The notes under the pieces: generated by a model
What the model was told of the DNA's origin: nothing
What the model saw: only the letters and a program-made list of their open reading frames with translations
Databases searched by the model: none
Part shown: piece by piece, positions 1 to 11,046 of the stretch
How positions within the stretch are numbered: position 1 is the stretch's first letter
Layout: each line of letters opens with the position of its first letter
Program-made: the position numbers and the translations under genes
NCBI GenBank assembly: GCA_036320915.1
Contig: JAXBDG010000017.1
Location: 248,001 to 312,000, forward strand
Reading direction: 5' to 3'
DNA length: 64,000 nucleotides
Source of the DNA: Linnemannia elongata
Lineage: Eukaryota > Mortierellomycota > Mortierellomycetes > Mortierellales > Mortierellaceae

Positions 1-180
1 GTGGAAGATGAGATGGAGGAAAGTGAAAGCAGCGAGTCAGACTATGACTACATTCAGGAATCGGACTTTCCGGCGCATGAGAAACCCTTCTCTTGGCAGA
101 GCCCATCAGTTACCACACTGCAGAATGTCCTGCACTGGGGTCGGTCCTCCCATGGATGCATCAACCTCGTTAGTTCGTAA
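1..180 (+). CDS. 3' end of an acidic protein, partial
   Basis: Frame 1 is open from the left edge to a TAA at 178-180, giving 59 residues. The first half is acidic and Ser-rich (runs of E, S, D, then an SDYDY piece). The end is mixed, ending in LVSS. The composition looks like a real C-terminal tail rather than chance, but it is too short to assign to a family. The rest of the gene lies outside the window. The overlapping frame-2 ORF at 8-256 has an Arg/Met-rich random composition and I treat it as a shadow. Confidence 0.45.
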   Translation: MEDEMEESESSESDYDYIQESDFPAHEKPFSWQSPSVTTLQNVLHWGRSSHGCINLVSS

Positions 181-2871
181 AAACGAACCCCAATGCATGC
201 TGGCATGGTATGCATGCATGCATAGCGAGCGAGTAAGCGCGGCCCTTTTGTCCTGAAATGTTAGTGTCCTTTTTTTTTTCTCCGTCCCGTCGCAGCTATA
301 TTCTCACTCACTCACATCGACTCATCCGCCAGATCAAATGAAACCCATCATCCCAACAAAAACAACCATGTACAATAAAAACGACCGATCTTTGTCTTCA
401 TACCTCTTCTTGTACTTTTTCAGGGCGCGGATGCATGCTTGCTTGCGTGGCTCGCTTTTCTAGATATTCTCTACTCTCCTCCTCGGACTTGGTAGAGTAC
501 AAAAAGTCTACGGATCGAGGCATGCAGGCACATCCCGAAATAACTCTTCTAGTTGCCCCTTCACTCCTTTCCCCTTCATTGAAACAAATGAAAGGGAGCT
601 AAAAGAGAGGGTGTGAGGGTGAGGAGTGCGCGAAAGAAAGGGGGCAGTGGAAGAAAGTTACTTGCATCTCCATCTCTATCCCATCTCCGTTTTTCACCTA
701 TCCTTGAATTGAGAGTATGGGAGGAAGAAGAAGTGGTGGGGAGGGAGGGAGGGTTTTTCTGACGCCCTTTTGAGCAGTTTGCCTCCCTATACCTTCCCCT
801 TGAAAATAAAGTGTTACCCTAACCTCTTCGTAGCCCTTCTGGGTTGAAGGGAGCGGTTGTACCGAGGCTTTTTCTTCGAATTCCTATCCTCTTTCTAATT
901 TTGTATGTCCCCTTTCCTATGCCCCTTTCGCATTATATCCATTCTCCCATCTCTCCTAGGATTATTTTTTCTGCTAGCATCTTTTCTACGAACTCGCGAG
1001 AATGATGCTAACAACGTGTGGAATGCAGGAGGACGAGGAGAAAGTAAGGAGATGAATGGATGCGCGTGTTTTTTTTATTCTGATTGCCTCCGGGATCGGG
1101 GACAACGTGTTGGACGGTTGGGATGATGATCGACAAGTATTTACTAGGAGGCCACCGTCCAAAATAGTGAGATCGTAACGGTCAAGGTAAGGCATCTAAA
1201 ATTCGCGCAAAGGTAGGCATCGTGATTGGATGGGGGAGAATTTTAGTTTAATGAGTATGTGTGGCATGGTCTACGAGTTGACGAAAGTTGGGTGTAAATG
1301 AAAGAACTGACAGTGGGCTAGTTTGAGAAATGGCTGTGGTAGGCAGGTGGGGGGGGGACATGAGGGGGAAAGAGAAGGCAGGGAAGGGGGGAGGGAGAAG
1401 GTTAGAGAGTTCTAGGGCTGAAAGCTCTTCCAAGGAGCGAACAAGGCGAGAGCCTGCAAAGGGGAGAGAAAAAAAGGAGCAGGAGCTGGGTCCTCCATTT
1501 CAAAGCAGCTCAGTCGCTTCTAGTGCTATCGCTTGGAGGGATAAGGACTTTTGATAGGGCTTTTCTACCGACCATACAACCACTGTTGATTTTTGTGGTT
1601 GCTAACATCCCCGCATTGACCAGGGCACACACATACACACTCAAACACAGAAACGGAAAATAAAAGTGTACATGGCTCAACTATTTTTAAACCCATAACC
1701 CACAAGGAGTAAATTCAAAAGGGGTTTACTGGGAAGGAGTTGCATGTATGAAGTGCGCGAGAGGGGAGGGGGATGAGGGAAGAAGGGATTGGGGGGCCAG
1801 GCGAAGAAAAAAAAAGATTATTAGATTGCAGGTGCTCTCAACACGGTCAGTCGGACGAACGGACACGCTCTCCTTTATTTTTCTTTCGTGAGGTATCTTG
1901 TAACCAGTGCAGGAGTACATTTCATTCTGCGATTTGCATTGACCCTCCCCTCTCCCCCAACTCAGACACATCTGAACTTCTCTTTCTGCGCGCCCATGTT
2001 TCTCATCCTGTGCTGAATAGTGAACAAACAACGAGCGAGGGGATGCAAGATGGGGGGGAGGGCTAGCGTTTTGAAGCTGGTAAAAGACCCGCAAGGGGGG
2101 AGGGATGGATGGACATGTACATTGAGCCCGGCTACACAGCTTAAAGTGGTCAGTGTAGTATTTTCATTGTAGTAGTTTTGGGTCGTTGCACCTGCAGTAT
2201 GTAACCTGGAATGTGTTCTATGAGCAGGCTAACTCGCCGGCATGCCAAAAAAACTTCAAACACGATTGACGGAGGTAGATGCCCCTTTGTACCTGATCCC
2301 TGATCTCCGTCCTCCCTCTCTTGCTGCACTCGCACCTCACATACCCGTACTCGTCCTTACTTTTACATACCAGTATTATGGACAGGATTAGGGTGACTGG
2401 CTATTAATATCAGCAAACCCATGAAGGGGTTGTCAGGAGACAGGGTAAAGATATGAAAAGGGAAGGCGACACTGAGCTGAAAGGCAAAGACCAAAAACAA
2501 AACAAATAAGCACTCGCAAAACATTGGATGCAGCTCAAGGAGAAACCTGGTTGACAATTTGCTCACAGGGAGACGGGGGGGAGGGGCCACCATTCAATAC
2601 CGGTTCTGGGACTCTTTTCCTTCTGCATACATCTTCTGTGCAGTTTAAGTATTCAAAAGCAATTGTTCATTGCTGTTGTTGTTCTTTTTGAGGGGGGTTT
2701 TTTTGTATAAAAGGGCAAGGTGCCGGTGCCAGATTTCTTTTTTTTCTTCACTCCTCAACCAACTCACTTTCCAGCTTTTACAGCAAACAGCCTCTTCCCT
2801 TCCCTACCTACTCGCGTCAAAAAGCTCGACTACCACTCTCAAGCCAACTCCAACCACCCCCAGCTCCAAAA
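181..2871. other. Intergenic, no gene seen
   Basis: This 2.7 kb stretch separates the partial gene from the secreted-protein gene. It holds only short ORFs on both strands (60-120 codons) without domain-like composition. A TGCATGCA-rich patch lies at about 195-225. The right end is the promoter and 5' UTR of the secreted-protein gene. I see no tRNA or mobile element. Confidence 0.5.
2706..2713 (+). promoter_or_regulatory. TATA box of the secreted-protein gene
   Basis: TATAAAAG sits 166 nt before the ATG at 2872, downstream of a T-rich patch and followed by a pyrimidine-rich leader. The position suits a strong TATA promoter with a leader of about 130 nt. Confidence 0.55.
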
Positions 2872-3609
2872 ATGAGAATCAGCTCTTTCGTTCCTGCCAT
2901 CATGGCCTTCACCCTCTTCACCGCCACGACCCAGGCCCTCCCCACGCTCCCCCACCACGAGCGTGCCATCGACCTCCTCAAGCGCGGCGGCAGCAGCACG
3001 ACCACCGCCCCCGGCCTGATCGATGCCGTTGTCAAGATCTTTGTCCAAGCCGAAACCAAGATTCTCGTCGATGCCTGTGTCGACCTCAAGGCCTCCGTCT
3101 GCGCCGATGTCGACGTCAAACTGCACGCCAAGGCCAACGTCCTGGGTCTTATTGGCGTTGACGTAAACGTCAAGAAGCTTGAGGTCTCTGCCAAGGCCGA
3201 TGTCGATGCTGACATCAAGGCCCGTGTCGACGCCGACCTCAAGGCTGTCGTGCTTGCCAACATTGATGCCCATGTCCGCGCAGTCGTCCTCAAGGTCTGC
3301 CCCAAGGCCGACAAGGCCTGCCTTAAGAAGAATGCCCATTCGATTGTTGTCCAGGTTGCCGCTTTGATCAATGTTGATGTCAAGAAGCTGACTGTCAAGG
3401 TCAAGGCTGATTTGCAGGCCCATGCCAAGCTCCGTTTGGATCTTTTCATCAAGAAGTTGGACTTGAACGCTTTGGGTTTGGCCAGGGTTACTATCTCGGC
3501 GATTGCTCACGTCCGTTCTGACATTGATGTTCATATCAAGGCCTTTGTTGATGTTTGTGTCAAGTTGCTTGTCAGTGCCAAGATCATTGCCGACATTGGA
3601 GCTCTGTAA
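2872..3609 (+). CDS. Small secreted protein with alternating hydrophobic/charged repeats
   Basis: This is a single-exon gene of 245 residues. The N-terminus is a clear signal peptide (about residues 1-22, with core MAFTLFTATTQA). It is followed by a short pro-segment ending in a dibasic KR at 37-38, a likely Kex2 site. The mature part is built of degenerate tetrads of the form A-x-[VIL]-x with D, K or R at the x positions, for example ADVDADIKARVDADLK. This puts hydrophobics on every second residue. Five Cys are present in the mature region. There is no TM segment after the signal and no GPI tail. Codon use is strongly C-ending, suggesting high expression, and a TATA box lies upstream. I know no named family. 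Surface-active, matrix or effector roles are only guesses. The start is chosen because it gives the signal peptide directly. Confidence 0.85.
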   Translation: MRISSFVPAIMAFTLFTATTQALPTLPHHERAIDLLKRGGSSTTTAPGLIDAVVKIFVQAETKILVDACVDLKASVCADVDVKLHAKANVLGLIGVDVNVKKLEVSAKADVDADIKARVDADLKAVVLANIDAHVRAVVLKVCPKADKACLKKNAHSIVVQVAALINVDVKKLTVKVKADLQAHAKLRLDLFIKKLDLNALGLARVTISAIAHVRSDIDVHIKAFVDVCVKLLVSAKIIADIGAL

Positions 3610-4339
3610 AGTAGTCTTCTCTCCCTCCTTCCTCCCTTCCTTCTCATTATTTCCGCTCTTGATATCCATCTTTGTTCACACACATACACAGTTCTTTATC
3701 TAATTTCTTTATTCAACGCGACTAGCACGCGTTCATGACTGCAGATCACCAAAACTAAAAAAAAATAAAATATCAAAATTGATGGTTGAAAAAGTACAAA
3801 GCAAGTTCAGATACGAATGATGTCCAGCAGCGCGTTCATGCCTATTGAGTACTGATCAAATCAAAGCTAAAACATAAAATTTGAAGTTGATGGTAGACGG
3901 TTGAAAAATACAAAGCATGTTCAAGTACGAATGATATCCAGTAACACATTCATGACTACAGAGAACTGATCAAGTCTAAGCTAAAACATAGGAATCGAAA
4001 GTGATGGGTGATAGTTGAAATAATACTTACTGTACAAGCGTGCTAAAAAGCGCGTGCTTTGAAACATAATTTTTCGACGTTATCGAAATATATCTGATCG
4101 TGAATGTTAATGTTCAACTGCTTCGAATGTGACGTTGATCAGTTATTTGTTTATCGCATGTGCTGTCTGTTTCCCTGCTCACACACTGTTTGCCCCGCCC
4201 CGGCCCGTAATTTTTTCGAACGAGCGAACGCAGCCTCTGACAGAGTACAACTCAAGAACGACGACTTCCTCTTTTCTGATTTCTTTTCTACTCAGTTCCA
4301 TCCTCCCTCCCCCCTCTCCCCCCTCACATACATCACACC
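3610..4339. other. Intergenic between the secreted-protein gene and ATP1
   Basis: Contains the 3' UTR of the secreted-protein gene, the tandem repeat described separately, and from about 4180 a pyrimidine-rich stretch that should be the ATP1 promoter and leader. No gene seen. Confidence 0.5.
3732..4050. repeat. Imperfect tandem repeat, about 105 bp x 3
   Basis: Three successive copies start with TTCATG at 3732, 3835 and 3949 (spacing 103 and 114 bp). Each runs through a shared CTAAAA piece, a GATGGTTGAAAAA-type piece, TACAAAGCA and then a GAATGATGTCCAG-type piece. The third copy is truncated. The array lies just after the secreted-protein gene, in its 3' flank. No coding potential. Confidence 0.7.
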
Positions 4340-7315
4340 ATGCTTCGCTCTCTTACCCGCGCTGCTCGCCCCGCCGCCATCGCCTTGGCCCGTAGCTCCC
4401 CCGTGGTACGTTCTTCATCACCCACTCATACTCTCACACTCTCACGCACACTCTTTTTTTTCCCACTCGTTCCTCCTCCCTTTTCTCCCTTATTATTCAG
4501 CTCCAAGCTGGGGAGACTCATCAGGAACACAATATTCGACTTCGACAACAACAACTCGCTCGTCCACCAACAATCAAGTACTTTCAGGAGCACCAGCGCA
4601 ACCAACAACAACAACGATAACAACAACGGGAGCTGCTATAGATGCATTAGTTAGTCGTATATCACTCTCGTCTTGTATCTGGACCCCTGATAATTCTTGG
4701 ACCCTCAGCGCGTCGCTTTTTGGGGACCTGGAGTACGAGGACCTTCATCGCTTCAGCAATACGAGTCGGTTACAAGTTCACAATAGGATGGGATACTCAA
4801 CAGAACGAAGCCCGCGGGATCAACTGAGAGTTAAATCCATCATCGGGAAGGACTGATGATCGGTGTTGGTCTCAATGTCACTGTTGGATCACAGTGGAGA
4901 CACTCTCTCCCCGCGTTATATTTTCCCAGCCTGATCTGGACGTATATACAGAGAGGGACTGATCCTTCTTTGGAGACAGGGAACACGAAGTGTTCGTCAG
5001 TCGAGTTGGACCGCAACAACTGCGTTGCAGCCTGAAAGGGATCCAGTCTGATGAAAGAATAAGAGGAGAAGGATCGTCCCTTCCTGATCATGGAACCAAG
5101 GGATCGGAACTGGTCGGATCTGAATAATAATATTAGGAGCTGGTTGTTTCTGTGCAAAAATCCTATCCCCTCCCCACCCCCACTTCCCACGTTGATACCA
5201 TTCCCTCTGGTTGCCCTCAACTGAACCATGCGATCCTAACGGTTTATCGCTCTTTTGTATCCTTCTGGTTTATCTGTAGGCTCGCGCCAACGTCGGTGCT
5301 TTCTCGGCCATCCGTAACTACGCTACTGCCAAGCCTGGTAAGAAATCACAGGCACATCACAAACAGAGAACAACGAGAGTGATAGACACCAGCTCCTCTT
5401 CTGCAATTGACAGACTCCCAAAGCCATAGTGGCAACTCCCGAAGCTTCTGATACATGAAAGCTGACTATGTGCATGGTATCCAATTGTTTACTTTCAATA
5501 GCCACCTCTGAGGTCACCTCCATCCTCGAGGACCGCATCAGCGGCCTTAACTCCTCCGTCGATATCCAGGAGACCGGCCGTGTTTTGTCCATTGGAGATG
5601 GTATTGCCCGTGTCTATGGTTTGAAGAACTGCCAGGCCGAGGAGATGGTTGAGTTCTCCAGCGGTGTCAAGGTAAAGCACTCGCACTCTTCAGAGCATAA
5701 GGAGAGGCTTCAGGAATCTTTCCTTTCCCATCGCGATTGGGATTGGGGAGCTAGCAACTCGAGGATCGACACTCTTTTGCGGTCTTCTTTTCTGCTGCTG
5801 CGCTTTGGACACAGATCGAGCGGGTCATTCCGGCCAACTCTTTCTATAACAGCGACAATTGACCGATCTCTTGCAACGGCAATTGAAAAAGGAACCGTAA
5901 TTGGCGAGACTGAAGTGGTTTTAAACCAAGGACTGACATTTTACTTCAATTGATGTGAATATGAATAGGGTATGGCCATGAACTTGGAGGCCGACAACGT
6001 CGGTATTGTCGTCTTCGGTAACGATCGTCTCATTCGCGAGGGTGATACCGTCAAGCGTACCGGTAACATTGTCGATCTCCCCGTCGGTGAGGCTCTTTTG
6101 GGTCGTGTCATCGATGCCCTCGGTAACCCCATCGACGGAAAGGGCCCCATCGCCGCCTCTGAGCGTCGCCGTGCCCAGGTCAAGGCCCCCGGTATTCTTC
6201 CCCGTGAGTCCGTCCGTGAGCCCATGTTGACTGGTATCAAGTGCATTGACTCCATGGTCCCCGTTGGTCGTGGTCAGCGTGAGTTGATTATTGGTGATCG
6301 TCAGACCGGTAAGACCTCCGTCGCCCTCGACACCATTCTTAACCAGAAGAAGTGGAACGATGGCACTGAGGAGGCCAAGAAGTTGTACTGTGTCTACGTC
6401 GCCGTTGGTCAGAAGCGTTCCACCGTCGCCCAGTTCGTCCAGACCCTCGAGGAGAACGATGCCATGAAGTACTCCGTCGTCGTCGCTGCCACCGCCTCCG
6501 AGGCCGCCCCTCTTCAGTACCTCGCTCCCTTCTCTGGATGCGCTGTCGGAGAGTACTTCCGTGACAACGGCAAGCACGCTTTGATCGTTTTCGACGATTT
6601 GTCCAAGCAGGCCGTCGCCTACCGTCAGATGTCTCTTTTGCTTCGTCGTCCCCCAGGTCGTGAGGCTTACCCCGGTGATGTCTTCTACCTTCACTCCCGT
6701 CTTTTGGAGCGTTCCGCCAAGATGAACCGCAAGCTCGGTGGTGGTTCCATGACCGCTCTCCCCATTATTGAGACCCAGGGAGGAGATGTCTCTGCCTACA
6801 TTCCCACCAACGTCATTTCCATTACTGACGGTCAGATCTTCTTGGAGGCTGAGTTGTTCTTCAAGGGTATCCGTCCCGCCATTAACGTCGGTCTTTCCGT
6901 CTCCCGTGTCGGATCCCACGCCCAGACCAAGTCGATGAAGAAGATTGCTGGTTCCATGAAGTTGTACCTCGCCCAGTACCGTGAGGTCGCTGCCTTCGCC
7001 CAGTTCGGTTCCGATTTGGATGCCTCTACCCAGTTCTTGTTGAACCGTGGTGCCCGTCTTACCGAGTTGCTCAAGCAGCCCCAGTACAAGCCCCTCCCCG
7101 TTGAGCACCAGGTTGCTATCGTTTTCGCCGGTGTCAACGGTTTCCTCGACAAGATCCCCGTCAACCGTGTCGGCGAGTACGAGCGTGCCTTCATCCCCCA
7201 CTTGGTCTCCAACCACAAGGACCTCCTCGAGGAGATCCGCAAGTCTGGTGATTTGAGCACCGAGTCCTTCGCTAAGCTTAAGGATGTCACCACCGAGTTC
7301 ACCAAGAACTTCTAA
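4340..7315 (+). CDS. ATP1: Mitochondrial F1F0 ATP synthase subunit alpha
   Basis: Exons are 4340-4405, 5280-5337, 5502-5671 and 5969-7315, which join in frame to 546 residues, the normal length (yeast has about 545). The first 40 residues are Arg/Ala/Ser-rich and lack acids, a mitochondrial targeting sequence. The body is the alpha subunit of the F1 head, which binds ATP non-catalytically. The P-loop GDRQTGKT lies at about residues 207-214, and the [10 protein letters not shown] segment carries the Arg that reaches into the beta active site. Intron 1 is long (874 nt), the others 164 and 297 nt. Codon use is strongly biased to C-ending codons, as in highly expressed fungal genes. ARP2 follows on the same strand after 640 nt with its own promoter. 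The assignment is secure; only the exact ends of the short exon 2 rest on splice consensus plus phase. Confidence 0.97.
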
Positions 7316-7957
7316 GTTACTTTTCCTTTTACTTTTTGTATTTCGTCGTCTCTCTCTCTCCACACTTACACTTCTCTCCTTTAACCAATCTCACCACTCA
7401 TTTTGTTCACGATAAATATTACTTTTCACTCCTCTCTCTCGATAAAGTCATACACTAAATACCTTTAAAAAAATATCACTTTGAATGCATGGTTGATTCA
7501 ACGTTGGGACACCCTGGCAAGGTCCATTTGGATAGTTCGATTACTTGAATAAGATCGAAGGACTGTAGGAAGGCTATATCGACCTCATCATTTATTTTTG
7601 TAGTTCATTTTGTGTGGGTGAATGAGAGCACATACGCAGCAGCGCGGGATGGGTGGGATGTCCCGCCTTTTCAACCCTGGCCGTGACGTATTTTTGAAAT
7701 CCAACGGTGTTTCTCGCCCTGTAATTGTTCGCGTTATTTTTTCCCTGTCGACTTCCGTTTTTGCATTCTTTTTTCTCCTTCCTCCATCAATACCCTTCCT
7801 CCACAACTTTCTCTCTTCCTTTCACACGCCCTTTTTTTTTCTTCTTTCTTCTTCTTCAACACAAGCAAGAGTTACAGTCAGGACCACCACTACCACGACC
7901 GCCAATAAACCAACTCAAAGGATACGAGTACCCCCGAAATAGCATCACCTACAAACC
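7316..7957. other. Intergenic ATP1-ARP2
   Basis: ATP1 3' UTR (a T/C-rich region with AATAAA-like AT patches) followed by a CT-rich ARP2 leader from about 7730. Nothing else seen. Confidence 0.5.
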
Positions 7958-10422
7958 ATGGACGCCTCAAAAACTATTGTCGTCGATAACGGCACAGGGG
8001 TAAATCATCACTTCTTCGTTTCTTTCTTTCAGTTGCGCGGGGAGGGACGAATGAATTGAGAAATGAGGATGAGGACGAGGGTGGAGATGAAGGGCCAGCA
8101 TTGAGAGATAAGAAACAGTTGGACATGACGCAGGACAGGATGACTTTTATTCATAGCAGCCAAGAAACATGGGAGGCTAGAAAAAAAAACACGATGCTGG
8201 ACTCTCAAGGGACGAACACGACACAACTCTAGGGAGTGAGGAAAGGAACCATCCATTGGCCCTACAGTCCTGTAGAGTTGACTTGGACGGTCACTGAGGA
8301 AGGAGCAGCTCTTTCTGGTAGCTGCTGAGACACAATTGACGACACCTGAGTAAGGTGTGAAAAAGGGTGATGGTGTGAGGAATGCACCATGCAACTACAT
8401 TGAGATGAGGAAGCGTGAGCGAGAGCAGAAGGAGGGTTCCGCTTGACACTACTATTGTGCCTGAACGGGGGCAAAAGTCCTCATTATGACTATCAATTCC
8501 CATGCGATTCACCGTTCACTTGTGTGAGCAATTGAACACACCAGTACACTCTTCAATTGACATGCCTTCCTTTCTCACACTCACCTTCATATCCTCTCCA
8601 TCGTTGCATGGCCTAAATAGTTCGTCAAGGTCGGTTACGCCGGCTCGAACTTCCCTGAACACGTCTTCCCCTCGGTCGTGGGTCGCCCAATCCTGCGTGC
8701 AGAAGAGTCGATCGGGAATGTGGCCGTGAAGGATATCATGGTGGGAGATGAGGCCGCGGAGCTGCGATCGATCCTCCAGATGTCGTACCCCATGGAGAAC
8801 GGTATCGTCAAGAACTGGACCGACATGCGTCACCTCTGGGACTACACCTTCAACGAGAAGCTCAAGATCGACCCCCGCGACTCCAAGATCATGTTGACCG
8901 AGCCTCCCATGAACCCCAAGGCTAACAGGGAGAAGATGGTCGAGTGCATGTTTGAGGAATATGGCTTCCAGGGCGTCTATGTCGCCATCCAAGCCGTCCT
9001 CACCCTCTACGCCCAAGGTTCGTCTTCTGTCTTTCTTTCCTGTATTCAGGTTTCGACGTCAAAGTGCCAACTTTTGTATTAGACCTAATCATCGACTCTC
9101 ATTGCTCTATCTTTTTAAAACAGGATTGTTGACGGGTGTGGTTGTTGACTCGGGTGATGGTGTGACCCATATTGTGCCCGTTGTTGAGGGATACGCCCTG
9201 CCCCATATCACCAAGCGTCTGGATGTTGCTGGTCGCGATGTGACCCAGTACCTCATCAAGCTGCTTCTCCACCGCGGTTACGCTTTCAACCGCACTGCTG
9301 ACTTCGAGACCGTCCGCCAGATCAAGGAGAAGCTCTGCTACACCAGGTACATTGGGAGGCGTTGGTGCACCAAAGCGACACGATGCGTTTTCTTTTATTT
9401 TTTCATTCATTTTATGCTAATGGGCTGTTGTGTGTCGTTTTTGTGCAATTCGTTTTTGATGATAGTTACGACTTGGAACAGGATCTCAAGTTGGCTCAGG
9501 AGACGACTGTTCTTGTCGAGTCTTACACTGTAAGCAATTCGCTCATCCAGCATGCAGGGATTCTTCGTACTTTTCCTCCGCTATACAGGAATGTCGCTTG
9601 TCCTTACACGTTCGGCCATATTAACGCCTGCTCTTTTGTACAACAATAGCTCCCTGATGGTCGTGTTATTAAGGTCGGATCTGAGAGATTCGAGGCTCCT
9701 GAGTGCATGTTCCAGCCACACTTGATCGACGTCGAGTCACCCGGTGTCGCAGGTTCGTATTAGTGCATTGGATACATAAGAAAACTGGATATTGACGGGT
9801 GTCATCAGGACATTTTACAATCATCAACAAAGGAAACTGACAAGTTGCTTTTATCGAACGTATTCCCAATAGAATTGCTGTTCCAGACAATTCAGTCGGC
9901 ACCTTTGGATACTCGTTCGGATCTGTACAAGCATATTGTTTTGTCGGGAGGATCGACCATGTACCCCGGTTTGCCCAGTCGTCTCGAGAAGGAGGTCAAG
10001 CAGCTCTACCTTACCGATGTCCTCAAGGGCGATGTCCAGCGCTTCCGCGTACGTTTTTTTTTTTTTTGCCTTCTTTTTTTGCTTTCTCTTTTTGTTTTCG
10101 TTATTTGAATGAAGGAAAATGGCTTTGAGTGGTTCAAATGTTATTCAATGGGACACTGGCAAAACAACGCTTACTTACCAATTCTAACCCATTTTTTTTT
10201 TCTTTTTTTTTTTCTATTTTTTTTTTCTTTGTTTCTTGGATCAAATAGAACTTCAAGATGCGTATTGAGGATCCTCCTCGTCGTAAGCACATGGTGTTCT
10301 TGGGAGGCGCGGTGTTGGCGGATATTATGAAGAACAAGGACAGTTTCTGGGTTACAAAGCAGGAATGGGAGGAGCAAGGTGTTCGTGCCCTTGACAAGTT
10401 GGGCGTTGTCCAGTCCAACTAA
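7958..10422 (+). CDS. ARP2: Actin-related protein 2 (Arp2/3 complex)
   Basis: Seven exons: 7958-7999, 8621-9017, 9124-9346, 9466-9529, 9650-9752, 9873-10048 and 10249-10422. They join in frame to 392 residues, matching Arp2 length (about 390). Arp2 and Arp3 form the template for a new actin branch, so this gene serves cortical actin patches and endocytosis. Visible actin-fold marks are phosphate loop 1 ([15 protein letters not shown], split by intron 1), phosphate loop 2 ([10 protein letters not shown]) and the [12 protein letters not shown] segment. The Arp2-typical GRPILRAEE and [14 protein letters not shown] segments separate it from actin itself. Intron 1 is long (621 nt), the others 106-200 nt. 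The short 5' ORF pieces that read into introns are not real. Epsin, another endocytic gene, lies in the same window but is not linked. Confidence 0.97.
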
Positions 10423-10628
10423 GATATCGTTTGTTTTGAGGCGTGTTTTTATTTTTTGTAGAGGAAAAGAGAGAACACGGGAGGAAAATAAAATAGCAGA
10501 AACGATGATGAATTTCATGGATGTAAAGCAAAAGGGCTATGTTGGTTGGCTTTTATTATTTTTGTAAAGTAAAAAAAAAAGGGGATATGTGATAGTAACA
10601 AAAAATGTGTGCAAATGGTAAGGTACTT

Positions 10629-10689
<61 letters not shown>

Positions 10690-11046
10690 GTAATGATGTT
10701 AAGGAAAATATGATAGTACAAAGCTACAAGGTAAATGATTGCAAAGAAAAGAATGAAGACAACATATTGACTAACAAGGTTGAAAAGAAGTACGAACGGA
10801 AGGCCTAGGTTTTAACGTCAGCAGGTCATTGCTCACACACACACACACACAGACAAACATCTCCAGATTTCTCAATCCTCCTTCCCGCCCTTCTCTCGAC
10901 TCTCTCAGAGATCTTGTTTTGTTGACGGTGTGTTATGTCGATTAACCGCGTGAGTGAGTCGCTGGAAATTCAATCGGGCGGAACGGTGTGTGCAGGGTGT
11001 GGAGGAGTGAAAAAAAGTACAAGGTTTTTGCGTCTATCGGGTTGCC
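10423..11046. other. Convergent intergenic region
   Basis: Lies between the 3' ends of ARP2 (+) and the Reg1-like gene (-). Contains the TG microsatellite, an A/T-rich ARP2 3' UTR and little else. Confidence 0.5.
10633..10687. repeat. (TG)n microsatellite
   Basis: About 27 uninterrupted TG dinucleotides in the 3' flank of ARP2. A short CA tract (about 10836-10851) follows nearby in the opposite sense. Confidence 0.9.

Noticed and set aside
2839..3669. Minus-strand ORF of 276 codons covering the secreted-protein gene
   Set aside because: It mirrors the repeated GAC/AAG/GTC codons of the plus-strand gene. It has no signal or domain, while the plus frame has a signal peptide, Kex2 site and promoter.
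5921..7363. Minus-strand ORF of 480 codons opposite ATP1
   Set aside because: It arises from the strong codon bias of ATP1 (few stops on the opposite strand). Its Gly/Leu/Thr-rich composition matches an antisense shadow.
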